Assembly (NCBI RefSeq): GCF_003289645.1
Contig: NZ_QLYX01000025.1
Span: 1 to 64,000 of the forward strand
Source: Actinomadura craniellae
GTDB taxonomy: Bacteria > Actinomycetota > Actinomycetes > Streptosporangiales > Streptosporangiaceae
DNA length: 64,000 nucleotides
Direction: 5' to 3'
The position numbers were made by a program, and so were the translations under genes. Positions 48,587 to 56,956 of the stretch are shown here, one piece after another (positions within the stretch are counted from its first letter, which is position 1; every line of letters begins with the position of its first letter). The notes below the pieces were generated by a model. It saw nothing but the letters and a program-made list of their open reading frames with translations. It was not told the DNA's origin and did not search any database.

Positions 48587-49732
48587 ATGCAGACGTCGAT
48601 CTACCACGAGGAGCACGAGGCGTTCCGGCAGTCGGTGCGGGCCTTCCTCCAGAAGCAGGTCGTCCCGCACTTCCCCGACTGGGAGGCGGCCGGGCTCGTC
48701 CCGCACGAGGTCTACCAGAAGCTGGGGGACCTCGGAATGCTCGGCCTCCGCGTGCCGACGGAGTACGGCGGTGGCGGCGAGGACGGCTTCCTCTACTCGT
48801 CGGTGTGGTCGGAGGAGTGCAGCAGGGCGGGCGTCTCGCTCGGTGGCGCGGCGACGCACATGAACCTCGTCATCCCCTACATCCTGCGCCAGGGAACCGA
48901 GGAGCAGAAGAAGCGCTGGCTGCCCGACATGGTCGCGGGCCGGCGGATGGGCGCCATCGCGATGACCGAGCCGGGCACCGGCTCGGACCTGGCCGGCATC
49001 CGCACGACGGCGCGGCTCGAAGGCGACCACTGGGTGCTGTCCGGCGGCAAGACCTTCATCAGCGGCGGCATCAACGCCGACCTGGTGGTCGTCGTGGCGC
49101 GCACCAGCGAGAACGCCGACCGGCGGGTGGGCCTCTCCCTCCTCGTCGTCGACGCCAACAGCGAAGGCTTCAGCCGGGGCCGCAACCTGGAGAAGATCGG
49201 GCTCAAGGCCACCGACACGGCCGAACTCTTCTTCGACGACGTCATCGTCCCCGCGGACCACCTCCTCGGCAAGGAGGGCCAGGCCTTCCGCTACCTCGCG
49301 CACAACCTGGTGCAGGAGCGGCTCGGCATCGCCCTCGGCGCCCAGGTCTCGGCCGAGAAGGCACTGCGGATCACGGTCTCCTACGTCAAGGACCGCAAGG
49401 CGTTCGGCCAGCCCGTGTCGTCCTTCCAGAACACGAAGTTCAAGCTCGCCTCCTGCCACGTGGAGGTGACCGCCGGGCGCGCCCTGCTCGACCAGGCCAT
49501 GCGCGCGCACGAGGCCGGCGAGCTCGCCGCCGCCGAGGCGTCAACGGTCAAGGTCTACTGCACCGAGATGCAGAACCGGGTGATCGACCGGTGCCTGCAG
49601 CTGCACGGCGGGTACGGGTTCATGCGGGAGTACGAGATCGCCCGGATGTACACCGATGCGCGCATCTCCCGAATCTACGGTGGCACCAACGAGGTCCAGC
49701 GCGTCATCATCGCCAAGGCACTGGGACTGTAG
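48587..49732 (+). CDS. Acyl-CoA dehydrogenase
   Basis: ATG 48587 follows AAGGAGA. The 381-residue ACAD has VPTEYGGGGEDGFLYSSVW, AIAMTEPGTGSDLAGIRTTA, GGKTFISGGINADLVVVVAR, AHNLVQERLGIALGAQ and QLHGGYGFMREYEIARMYTDA, then RIYGGTNEVQR. It shares gene layout and motif order with the ACAD at 39064, suggesting duplication within the island. The QERL Glu is the probable base. It probably forms an operon with the crotonase at 47754 and the LysR at 49754. Confidence 0.92.
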   Translation: MQTSIYHEEHEAFRQSVRAFLQKQVVPHFPDWEAAGLVPHEVYQKLGDLGMLGLRVPTEYGGGGEDGFLYSSVWSEECSRAGVSLGGAATHMNLVIPYILRQGTEEQKKRWLPDMVAGRRMGAIAMTEPGTGSDLAGIRTTARLEGDHWVLSGGKTFISGGINADLVVVVARTSENADRRVGLSLLVVDANSEGFSRGRNLEKIGLKATDTAELFFDDVIVPADHLLGKEGQAFRYLAHNLVQERLGIALGAQVSAEKALRITVSYVKDRKAFGQPVSSFQNTKFKLASCHVEVTAGRALLDQAMRAHEAGELAAAEASTVKVYCTEMQNRVIDRCLQLHGGYGFMREYEIARMYTDARISRIYGGTNEVQRVIIAKALGL

Positions 49733-49753
49733 GGGCGAGCGGGAGGTCCGACC

Positions 49754-50749
49754 ATCGAGCTGCAGCAACTCCGCTACTTCGTCGCGGTCGCCGAGGCGCG
49801 AAGCATCAGCGGCGCGGGGACGACGCTCGACGTGACCCAGTCGACCATCTCCCAGTCGGTGCACGCGCTCGAGAAGGAGCTCGGCGCCGTCCTGTTCCAC
49901 CGGACCGGCCGGGGCATAACGCTGACCTCGGCCGGCCACGGCCTGCTCGGTCCCGCACGCAGGATCCTGCGCGAGACCCGGCAGGCCGAGGCCGCGGTCT
50001 CCGCCGATCCGCGCCGCGGCGCGCCGCGGCTCGACATCGCGGCCCTGCCTCCGGCGCTCAACGGTCCGCTGGCCGAGGTCCTCGCGGCGTTCCTGCGGTC
50101 GAACCCCGGGACGGTCGTGCACGTCCACGACCTCGGCTCGGACCAGGAAGCCGTCGAGGTGCTCGCCTCCGGCACGGCGGAGATCGTCGCGACCCGCCTC
50201 CCGCTCAACGTCGGACGCACCGGCGACCGGCTCGCGACGTTGCCCCTCGGTGCGTACGACGTCTACGTCGCCCACCCCCCAAGCCCCGGGGAGGAACCGG
50301 CCGCCGCCGGCCATGAGCCACCGATCGGCCTCACCGAGTTGCACGACGTACCGCTCGTCCTGATGCCGCCGCGGCCGATCCTGTCCGCCAGCATGGAGGC
50401 GATGATCGAGGAGAGCGGCCCGCATCTCGTCCGGCGGGCGGTCGTCGGGCAGCGGGAGACCCGCACCGCCTGGATGCTGGAGGGCATCGCGGCGACGCTG
50501 CTCGGTTCACGGCGGGCGGCGGAGGCGGCACGGTGCGGCGCACGCCTGGCCCCGTTGCGGGGGGCCACCGGTCTCACGGTCGGTCTGGCGTGGGATCCCC
50601 GGACGGCGTCGCCGGTGGCGCGCCTCTTCGTGGCCTCCGCGTACGCGGCGACAGCGCGATCTCCAGCAGCGCCCGCGCCGCCGGCGCCGGCGGCTCCGGC
50701 CGATGGGCCAGCCCGATCCGGCGGAACACCGGCGGATCCAGGGACCTGA
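49754..50749 (+). CDS. LysR-family regulator (pair B, forward), probable ATC start
   Basis: A LysR N-terminus (IELQQLRYFVAVAEARSISGAG) is encoded in frame from ATC 49754, preceded by GGGAGG at a normal 7-nt spacing. No ATG, GTG or TTG lies between the upstream TAG (49730-49732) and GTG 49832, and the latter would remove the first 26 residues, including part of the DNA-binding helix set. ATC is a rare initiation codon; alternatively an ATG was lost. The 331-residue chain is a close relative of the LysR at 31204. Its 3' end overlaps the convergent LysR by 176 bp. Confidence 0.75.
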   Translation: MELQQLRYFVAVAEARSISGAGTTLDVTQSTISQSVHALEKELGAVLFHRTGRGITLTSAGHGLLGPARRILRETRQAEAAVSADPRRGAPRLDIAALPPALNGPLAEVLAAFLRSNPGTVVHVHDLGSDQEAVEVLASGTAEIVATRLPLNVGRTGDRLATLPLGAYDVYVAHPPSPGEEPAAAGHEPPIGLTELHDVPLVLMPPRPILSASMEAMIEESGPHLVRRAVVGQRETRTAWMLEGIAATLLGSRRAAEAARCGARLAPLRGATGLTVGLAWDPRTASPVARLFVASAYAATARSPAAPAPPAPAAPADGPARSGGTPADPGT

Positions 50750-51512
50750 GCTCCGCGTCCGGGAGGAGCCGTTCGGCGACGGCCCGCGACACGAAGGTGA
50801 CCAGGACGTCCTGACCCACGAGATCCCACAGCAGCTGGCGCTGCGCGCTGCGCACCCGTGGCTCCCCCAGCACCTCGGCCATGGTCCGCTCGCTGGCCGT
50901 CCGGCCGCCGGGCACCCGTGCGAGCACGCCCGACGGCAGGTCCGGGACCAGCGCGCGCGGCAACGGGTCCGGGAGTCCCGCGGCCAGGCCGGGGCCGGCC
51001 GCGATGACCAGCTCCTCCTGTTCCAGCTCGACGGTCTCGAGGGAGGCCTTGTGGACGGGGAGCTCGACCAGCCCGATCTCGGCCGCACCGTCCCCGATCT
51101 CGGTCAGCACGGCCGGGACCGACCCGGGCTCGGAGACATGCACCTGCAGGCCCGGGTGGGCGTCCAGCAGGCGCTTGACCCAGGGGCCGAGCGGGTGGAT
51201 CGCCAGGGTCGAGGTCGCCGCGACGGTGAGCCGCCCGGCGTCGAGCCGCGCCACCCGGTCGACCCGGGCCCGTGCCTCCTCGACCTCGGCGAGGACGGAC
51301 CGGGCCCGGACCTCGAGCTCGCGGCCGGCGTCGGTGAGCTGGAGCCCCCGCCCGACGCGCTCGAACAGGCTGACCCCGAGACGCTGCTCGAGCGTGCGCA
51401 GCGCCTGCGAGACCGACGGCTGCGCGACGTACAGTGCCTCCGCGGCGCGGGTGACACCGCCGTGGTCGATGATCGCCACAAAGAACCGGAAAAGCCGCAG
51501 ATCAACACCCAT
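50574..51512 (-). CDS. LysR-family regulator (pair B, reverse)
   Basis: ATG 51512 gives a 312-residue LysR protein starting MGVDLRLFRFFVAIIDHGG, with helix-turn-helix VAQPSVSQALRTLEQRLGVSLF and effector domain GRLTVAATSTLAIHPLGPW. It is the counterpart of the reverse LysR of pair A and likewise divergent from a catabolic operon, starting with the SDR at 51742. The tail after about residue 290 lies entirely inside the antisense overlap with pair B forward and is Arg/Pro-rich. Confidence 0.88.
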   Translation of the reverse strand: MGVDLRLFRFFVAIIDHGGVTRAAEALYVAQPSVSQALRTLEQRLGVSLFERVGRGLQLTDAGRELEVRARSVLAEVEEARARVDRVARLDAGRLTVAATSTLAIHPLGPWVKRLLDAHPGLQVHVSEPGSVPAVLTEIGDGAAEIGLVELPVHKASLETVELEQEELVIAAGPGLAAGLPDPLPRALVPDLPSGVLARVPGGRTASERTMAEVLGEPRVRSAQRQLLWDLVGQDVLVTFVSRAVAERLLPDAELRSLDPPVFRRIGLAHRPEPPAPAARALLEIALSPRTRRPRRGAPPATPSGDPTPDRP

Positions 51513-51549
51513 ACGGCAGCATAAGTCACCCGGTGGCACCGCGAAGAAC

Positions 51550-51592
51550 CCATAGGTTCCGGCAATCGCGGCGACCGGGATCAGGTCTTTGT
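51550..51592 (+). promoter_or_regulatory. Two-block promoter motif, copy 3, with leader region
   Basis: CCATAGG (51550-51556) and AGGTCTTTGT (51583-51592), 33 bp apart, as in copies 1 and 2. The first block lies in the inverted repeat GAACC-CATA-GGTTC. TTGTCA (51589-51594) and CAGAGT (51612-51617) with a 17-bp spacer form a plausible promoter. A 19-codon ORF begins at 51624, close to the expected transcription start. Confidence 0.55.
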
Positions 51593-51741
51593 CACCGATC
51601 GCCACCGGCGACAGAGTGCAGCCATGAGCCTCGTGCCCAGCAGCTCCGGGACCTGGCCGGCCTGCGCCGCGCAGGCCGGGTGACCACCCACGACCCCGCT
51701 GTCGCCACGTCCCGGCACGGCGGCGAGAGGACCACGCCCTG

Positions 51742-52644
51742 ATGACCACTCCGCTCTCCACCGACGGATCCTGCTCCGGCCGGGTCGCCATCGTGACCGG
51801 TGCTGGTCGCGGTCTCGGCGCCGAGTACGCCCGCCGCCTCGCCCGCGCGGGCGCCGCCGTCGTCGTGAACGACCTGGGGGTCGGCCTCGACGGCGCGGCC
51901 GACGGTACGGCGCCCGCCGACGAGGTGGTCGCCGAGATCCGCGCAGCCGGTGGGCAGGCCGTCGCCAGCGGCCACGACATCTCCTCCTGGAAAGAGGCCG
52001 AGCAGCTCGTCGGGCTGGCCGTCGGCACCTTCGGCGATCTCGACATCCTGGTCAACAACGCCGGGGTGCTGCGCGACCGGACGATCACCCGCATGACGGA
52101 GGCCGAGTGGGACTCGGTGATCCAGGTGCACCTCAAGGGCACCTTCGCCACCACCCACCACGCCGCGAACCACTGGCGCAAGCGGCACGGCGCGCACCCC
52201 GAGCGCGCGGGCCGCCTGATCAACACGACCTCCGTCTCCGGCCTTTTCGGCAACGTCGGCCAGGCCAACTACTCGGCCGCCAAGGCCGGCATCGCCGCCA
52301 TGACGATCGTCGCCTCCCTCGAACTGGGCCGCTACGGCGTCACCGCGAACTGCGTCTCGCCGGGTGCCGCGACCCGGATGACCGCCACGCTCGGTGGTGA
52401 CCGCGACCCCGACGACCCGACCCGCTCCCCCGGCTTCCCCGCCGCGGTGGTCGAGTGGCTCGCGTCGCGCCACTCCGACGGCGTGACCGGCCGGGTGTTC
52501 CTGACCTCCGGCAAGCGCCTGTCGGTGGCCGAGGGCTGGGAGCACGGCACCCCCGCAACGCCGAGCGAGGACCTCACCGAGCTCGACGCGACCCTGCGCG
52601 GCCTCCTGGCGGCGGCCCGGCCCAACGCCGGCATGCGGGGCTGA
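51742..52644 (+). CDS. Short-chain dehydrogenase (MFE-2/17beta-HSD4-like)
   Basis: A 300-residue SDR: VAIVTGAGRGLGAEYARRLARAG, then NDLGVGLDG (an Asp suited to NAD), DILVNNAGVLRDRT, and catalytic Ser in TTSVSGLFGNVGQANYSAAK with Tyr and Lys. The NYSAAKAGI segment and C-terminal extension resemble the dehydrogenase part of peroxisomal multifunctional enzyme type 2 and bacterial steroid/bile-acid (R)-3-hydroxyacyl-CoA dehydrogenases. First gene of the operon SDR-DUF35-thiolase-like-ligase. Confidence 0.88.
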   Translation: MTTPLSTDGSCSGRVAIVTGAGRGLGAEYARRLARAGAAVVVNDLGVGLDGAADGTAPADEVVAEIRAAGGQAVASGHDISSWKEAEQLVGLAVGTFGDLDILVNNAGVLRDRTITRMTEAEWDSVIQVHLKGTFATTHHAANHWRKRHGAHPERAGRLINTTSVSGLFGNVGQANYSAAKAGIAAMTIVASLELGRYGVTANCVSPGAATRMTATLGGDRDPDDPTRSPGFPAAVVEWLASRHSDGVTGRVFLTSGKRLSVAEGWEHGTPATPSEDLTELDATLRGLLAAARPNAGMRG

Positions 52645-52725
52645 GCCGATGCTCGACCGCACTGCGCCCGGCGCGCGCACCGCCGCCGACCGCGGCGAGC
52701 CGCTGCCGCACCCGCGGGTGGCCGG

Positions 52726-53145
52726 ATGAGCGGCGAACCCAAGCCCGTCCCCCGGCCGACGCCCGAGACGCGGCCCTACTGGGAGGCGACCCGGCGCCGT
52801 GAGCTGGTCCACCACCGCTGCGACGGCTGCGGTGCCGGCTCGCAGCATCCGCGGGCGGTCTGCGCCTGCGGTTCGACGGACCTGACCTGGACTTCCTGCA
52901 CCGGGCGCGGCCGGCTGTTCTCCTACGTCGTGGTGCACCGGCTCGAGCCGGTCTTCGCCGACGAGGCGCCCTTCGTGCTGGCCATCGTGGAGCTCGAGGA
53001 AGGCGTTCGGCTGACCACCCGCCTCGTGGACGTGCCGGCCGACCCGGCCGCTCTCCCCCTCGACATGGACGTCGAGCTCCGCTGGCTCGAGCGCGGGGAC
53101 GTGAACCTTCCGGTGTTCGCACCGGCCGGACCGGCGGGAGCGTGA
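52726..53145 (+). CDS. Zn-ribbon/OB-fold DUF35 protein
   Basis: A 139-residue protein: N-terminal helix plus zinc ribbon (CDGCGAGSQHPRAVCAC) and OB-fold (GRGRLFSYVVVHRLEP; PFVLAIVELEEGVRL). DUF35 proteins such as ChsH2 pair with thiolase-like Ltp2 to form aldolases or hydratases acting on sterol side-chain CoA esters. The partner thiolase-like gene overlaps its stop (GTGATG). ATG 52726 overlaps the end of a preceding 26-codon ORF (52649-52729). Confidence 0.88.
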   Translation: MSGEPKPVPRPTPETRPYWEATRRRELVHHRCDGCGAGSQHPRAVCACGSTDLTWTSCTGRGRLFSYVVVHRLEPVFADEAPFVLAIVELEEGVRLTTRLVDVPADPAALPLDMDVELRWLERGDVNLPVFAPAGPAGA

Positions 53146-54272
53146 TGGACGCGATCATCATCGGCGCGGCGGAGACCGACGTGCTCGGCCGCAACCCCGA
53201 CCAGTCCGTGCTGGGCCTGAACGTCGAGGGCGGCCTGCGCGCGCTCTCCGACGCCGGCCTGGAGCCGGGCCAGATCGACGGCGTCGCCGGCGCCTACTCC
53301 CCCCACGGTGTCGCCCACGCCCTCGGGATCACGCCTCGCTGGGTCGACTCCACCAATGTCGGTGGCTGCTCCTTCCTGATGCACGTGCGCCACGCCGCGG
53401 CGGCGATCGCCGCGGGGCACGCCACCCGGGTGCTGGTCACCCACGGCGAGTCCGGCCGGTCACGGGCCGGCACGGTGCCGCGGCCTCGGGACCCGCGGTC
53501 GTGGACCGGCCAGTTCGAGGAGCCGTACGGCGCCAGGCCGCCGTACACCCGTTTCACCCTTCCCGCCCTGCGCTACCTCCACGACAACGGTCTCGACGAG
53601 ACCGCGCTGGCGCAGGTCGTCGTTGCACAACGTGGCTGGTCCTCCCGGGTACCGCGGGCCGGGCGGCGGGCCCTGATGACCGTCGGCGAAGTGCTGGCGG
53701 CACCGGTCCTCGCGTGGCCGTTCACCGTCCCGATGGTCTGCATGCTGACCGACGGCGGCGGCGGGCTGGTCGTCACCGCGTCCCGGCACGCCACGCCGGA
53801 GCAGCTCCGGCGGTCCGTGCGGGTGCTCGGCACCGGTGAGAGCTCCGACCCTCTCCTGGTGGCCCAGGTGCCCGACCCGGCCGGCGACTCCGCGGCCCGG
53901 CGCGCCGCCGACGACGCCTTCGCGGAGGCGCGGATCGAGCGGTCCGAGATCGGCCACGTCATGGTGTACGACGCCTTCGCGCACCTGCCGCTGATCGGGC
54001 TGGAATGCCTCGGGCTGGCACCGGTGGGCAGGGCGGCCGAGCTGGTCGCCGCCGGCGAGACCGCTCCGGGCGGCTCCCTCCCGCTCAACACCAACGGAGG
54101 CGGCCTGGCCTACACCCACACCGGGATGTACGGCATGTTCGCCATCCAGGAAGCCGTCCGCCAGCTGCGCCACGAGGCCGCGGCCCAGGTGCCCGGCGTG
54201 AGCACGAGCGCCGTCCTCGGGTACGGCGGGATGTTCACGGCCTCCTCCGTCCTCATCCTCGCGCGAGACTGA
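53142..54272 (+). CDS. Thiolase-like (Ltp2/SCP-x family) protein
   Basis: A 376-residue protein (GTG 53142 or ATG 53145) of the sterol-carrier-protein-x thiolase group: VLGRNPDQSVLGLNVEGG, TNVGGCSFLMHVRHAAAAIAAGHATRVLV and LPLNTNGGGLAYTHTGMYGM. The classical nucleophile region differs from degradative thiolases; a Cys in GGCSF may or may not correspond. Overlap with the DUF35 gene makes an Ltp2-DUF35-like retro-aldolase or acyltransferase complex the best guess. Confidence 0.85.
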   Translation: MMDAIIIGAAETDVLGRNPDQSVLGLNVEGGLRALSDAGLEPGQIDGVAGAYSPHGVAHALGITPRWVDSTNVGGCSFLMHVRHAAAAIAAGHATRVLVTHGESGRSRAGTVPRPRDPRSWTGQFEEPYGARPPYTRFTLPALRYLHDNGLDETALAQVVVAQRGWSSRVPRAGRRALMTVGEVLAAPVLAWPFTVPMVCMLTDGGGGLVVTASRHATPEQLRRSVRVLGTGESSDPLLVAQVPDPAGDSAARRAADDAFAEARIERSEIGHVMVYDAFAHLPLIGLECLGLAPVGRAAELVAAGETAPGGSLPLNTNGGGLAYTHTGMYGMFAIQEAVRQLRHEAAAQVPGVSTSAVLGYGGMFTASSVLILARD

Positions 54273-54293
54273 AACCACTACGGGAGGCCCACG

Positions 54294-55823
54294 GTGCGCA
54301 GCTTCTTCGAGTACGCCGGCAACGACCCGGCCCGGGTCGCCGTCGTCCACACCGACGGTCAGCAGGTCACCTACGGCGAGCTGGGGGACGACGCCAACCG
54401 GATCGGCAACTTCCTCTGGGACCGCGGGCTCTCTTCCGGGGACACCGTCGCCTGCCTCCTGCCGAACTCCTACCAGCTGATGGCGGTGGTCCGGGGCGCG
54501 ACGCAGCTCCCGCTCTACCTCACTCCCGTCAACTGGCACCTGACGGCGGCGGAGATCGCCTACATCCTGGGCGACTCCGGGGCGAAGGTCCTCTTCACCG
54601 CCGATCCGTTCGTCGAGCTCGCCGGGAAGGCCGCCGCCGAGGCCGGGCTGCCGGCCGAGGCGGTCGTCGTCCTCGCGGTCGCGCCGGCGGGCGGCGCGTC
54701 GCGCCTGACCGGCCCGGTCGCCGCGGCGCCCGCGACGCCCCCGCGCGACCGGGGGGCCGGCAACCGCATGCTCTACACCTCCGGCACGACCGGCCGTCCC
54801 AAGGGCGTACGACGCCCGCTGCGCGGGATCAGTCCGGCCGAGGCCGCCGGTGCGGCCCTGGCCCGGGCCCGTCGCTACGGCGCGGACCATGAGGACGGGG
54901 TGTTCCTCGGGCTGGCCCCGATGTATCACGCCTCGCCGCTCGCCTACGCCGACCAGGCGCTCGACGTCGGTCACCGGGTGGTGCTGCTCGAGCGATGGAA
55001 CCGCGAGCGGGTGCTCGAGGCGATCGCCGAGCACGGCGTGACGTGGCTCTACCTCGTCCCGCTGATGATGCAGGAACTCGTCGCCCTGCCCGAGGACGAG
55101 CGCGCCGCGCTCCGGATGGGGAGCATCCGGTCCATCGTGCACACCGCCGCGCCGTGCCCCCCGCACGTCAAGCAGGCCATGATCGACTGGCTCGGTCCGG
55201 TGCTGGTCGAGATCTACGGCGGCACCGAGGGGTCGGCCACGGTGATCACATCGGAGGAGTGGCTCACCCACGTCGGCAGTGTCGGGCGCCCGCTGCCCCA
55301 CGTGAGCCTGCGGATCCTGGACGAGGACCGCAACGAGGTGCCGGTCGGCCAGGTCGGCACCGTGTACTTCAAGAACGAGGAGCTCGCGTTCGTCTACCTC
55401 GGTGATCCCGAGAAGACGGCCACGTCACGCCTGGACGGGCACGTCACGCTCGGCGACCTCGGCCGGCTCGACGAGGACGGTTACCTGTACCTCTCGGACC
55501 GGGCGGTCGACCTGATCATCAGCGGGGGCGTGAACATCTATCCCGCGGAGATCGAGCACGCGCTGCTGGAGCTCCCGGGGGTGACCGACGCGTGCGTCGT
55601 CGGCCGGCCGGACGAGAAGTGGGGCGAGAGCGTGCACGCGGTCGTGGTCGTCGACCGCTCAGGCACCCACGACGAGGTCGCGGCGTCGCTGGCGGCCGAG
55701 CTCCGCGCCCGCATCGCCGGCTACAAGATCCCGCGCAGCTGGGCGTTCGTGGAGGCGCTTCCGCGGTCGGCGGCGGGAAAGCTGCTGCGCCGCGAGGTAC
55801 GGGAGAGCGCCGCGCGGCGGTAG
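54294..55823 (+). CDS. AMP-forming acyl-CoA synthetase
   Basis: A 509-residue adenylate-forming enzyme starting at GTG 54294 after GGGAGG. Motifs: MLYTSGTTGRPKGVRRP (P-loop), LAPMYHASPLAYADQ, EIYGGTEGSATV, GDLGRLDEDGYLYLSDR and the C-terminal Lys in LPRSAAGKLLRREV. It activates a carboxylate to CoA thioester through an acyl-AMP. It is similar to FadD-like ligases of bile-acid and aromatic-acid pathways. Ends the SDR-DUF35-thiolase operon. Confidence 0.93.
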   Translation: MRSFFEYAGNDPARVAVVHTDGQQVTYGELGDDANRIGNFLWDRGLSSGDTVACLLPNSYQLMAVVRGATQLPLYLTPVNWHLTAAEIAYILGDSGAKVLFTADPFVELAGKAAAEAGLPAEAVVVLAVAPAGGASRLTGPVAAAPATPPRDRGAGNRMLYTSGTTGRPKGVRRPLRGISPAEAAGAALARARRYGADHEDGVFLGLAPMYHASPLAYADQALDVGHRVVLLERWNRERVLEAIAEHGVTWLYLVPLMMQELVALPEDERAALRMGSIRSIVHTAAPCPPHVKQAMIDWLGPVLVEIYGGTEGSATVITSEEWLTHVGSVGRPLPHVSLRILDEDRNEVPVGQVGTVYFKNEELAFVYLGDPEKTATSRLDGHVTLGDLGRLDEDGYLYLSDRAVDLIISGGVNIYPAEIEHALLELPGVTDACVVGRPDEKWGESVHAVVVVDRSGTHDEVAASLAAELRARIAGYKIPRSWAFVEALPRSAAGKLLRREVRESAARR

Positions 55824-55824
55824 A

Positions 55825-55856
55825 TTCCATTCAGCAAAGATAGATTCGAATGAATA
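55825..55856. promoter_or_regulatory. TGGAA-type box upstream of the alcohol dehydrogenase
   Basis: ATTCCATTCAG (55825-55835), whose complement reads CTGAATGGAAT, and GATTCGAATGAAT (about 55843) resemble the other TGGAA boxes. The region is AT-rich. The second half lacks the exact 8-5-8 spacing, so this is the weakest of the set. Confidence 0.35.
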
Positions 55857-55879
55857 GAACAATGATGAGGAAGGTGCCC

Positions 55880-56956
55880 GTGCGCGCGCTGGTCTGGGAC
55901 GGAACAGGTCTCCACGTCGACTCGACCATCGACGTCCGCCCGCCGGGCCCGGGTGAGGTCGCCGTCGACATCACCATGGCCGGCCTGTGCCACAGCGACC
56001 TCAGCCCGATGGAGGGCCGCATCCCCCAGCCCACGCCGGCCATCCTCGGCCACGAGGCCGTCGGCGTGGTCACCGCCGCGGGCCCCGGCACCGACGTACC
56101 CGTGGGGCAGCGGGTCGTGCTCACCGTGCTGCGCCGGTGCGGCGAGTGCCGCCACTGCCGCGAAGGCCGGCCGACCCTCTGCCCCGCTTCCGGCCGGCCC
56201 GTCGCCAGCCCGTTCTCCCGCGACGGCGACGTCGTGCACCAATTCGTCAAGCTCGGCGCCTTCGCCGAACGGATCGTGGTGGCCCAGGAGCAGGTCATCG
56301 CGATGCCCGCGGAGATCCCCGACCCGGTCGCCGCCATGCTCGGATGCGCCACGGTCACCGCATTCGGTGCCGTGGAGGACCGCGCCCGGCTCCGGGCCGG
56401 CGAGTCCGTGCTCGTGACCGGTGCCGGCGGGATCGGCCTGAACACGATCCTCGCCGCCAGGGCGGCCGGCGCGGAACGCATCGTGGCCGTCGACCGCAAC
56501 CCGGCGAAAGAGCAGATCGCCCGCACGTGCGGGGCGACCGACTTCATCGTCCCGAGCGACCCGGCGCAGATCGCCCCGGCCGTGCGGGCGCTGATGCCCG
56601 GTGGCGTGGACACCGCGTTCGAGTGCGCCGGCCACACCGGGCTCCTCGACGCCGCGATCAAGTCCCTCGCCTGGGGCGGACGGGTCGTCGTGCTCGGGCT
56701 GCCGCCGACCGGTGCGACCCTCGACCTCGAGGTGCGCGACCTGTTCCACGACAAGTCCCTGCTCGGCTGCCGCATGGGCTCGGTCGACCCGCACCGGAAG
56801 CTGCCCGACCTCGCCGAGCGCGTCCTTCGCGGCGAGCTCGACCTGACCCCGCTCGTGTCGGCGGTCGTGCCCATGGCGGGCGCGGCCCGGCTCGTCGACG
56901 ACCTCCGCAACGGCCGCATCGACCGCGGCTTCATCCGATTCGGGAGAGCCTCGTGA
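55880..56956 (+). CDS. Zinc-dependent alcohol dehydrogenase
   Basis: GTG 55880 follows AGGAAGG at the ideal distance and gives 358 residues; ATG codons at 55850 and 55862 are upstream alternatives. Class III-type MDR: catalytic zinc Cys in AGLCHSDLSP and GHE, structural zinc CGECRHCREGRPTLC, and cofactor loop VLVTGAGGIGLNTIL with Asp in VAVDRN (NAD). The sequence resembles mycothiol/NDMA-type dehydrogenases of actinomycetes. It is likely to oxidise an alcohol intermediate to an aldehyde; the overlapping ALDH gene would complete the conversion to a carboxylate. Confidence 0.9.
   Translation: MRALVWDGTGLHVDSTIDVRPPGPGEVAVDITMAGLCHSDLSPMEGRIPQPTPAILGHEAVGVVTAAGPGTDVPVGQRVVLTVLRRCGECRHCREGRPTLCPASGRPVASPFSRDGDVVHQFVKLGAFAERIVVAQEQVIAMPAEIPDPVAAMLGCATVTAFGAVEDRARLRAGESVLVTGAGGIGLNTILAARAAGAERIVAVDRNPAKEQIARTCGATDFIVPSDPAQIAPAVRALMPGGVDTAFECAGHTGLLDAAIKSLAWGGRVVVLGLPPTGATLDLEVRDLFHDKSLLGCRMGSVDPHRKLPDLAERVLRGELDLTPLVSAVVPMAGAARLVDDLRNGRIDRGFIRFGRAS

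Noticed and set aside
52649-52729. 26-codon ORF between the SDR and DUF35 genes
   Set aside because: It ends in an overlap with the DUF35 start, but it is Arg/Ala/Pro-rich and without a ribosome binding site. Probably chance; mentioned in the DUF35 entry.
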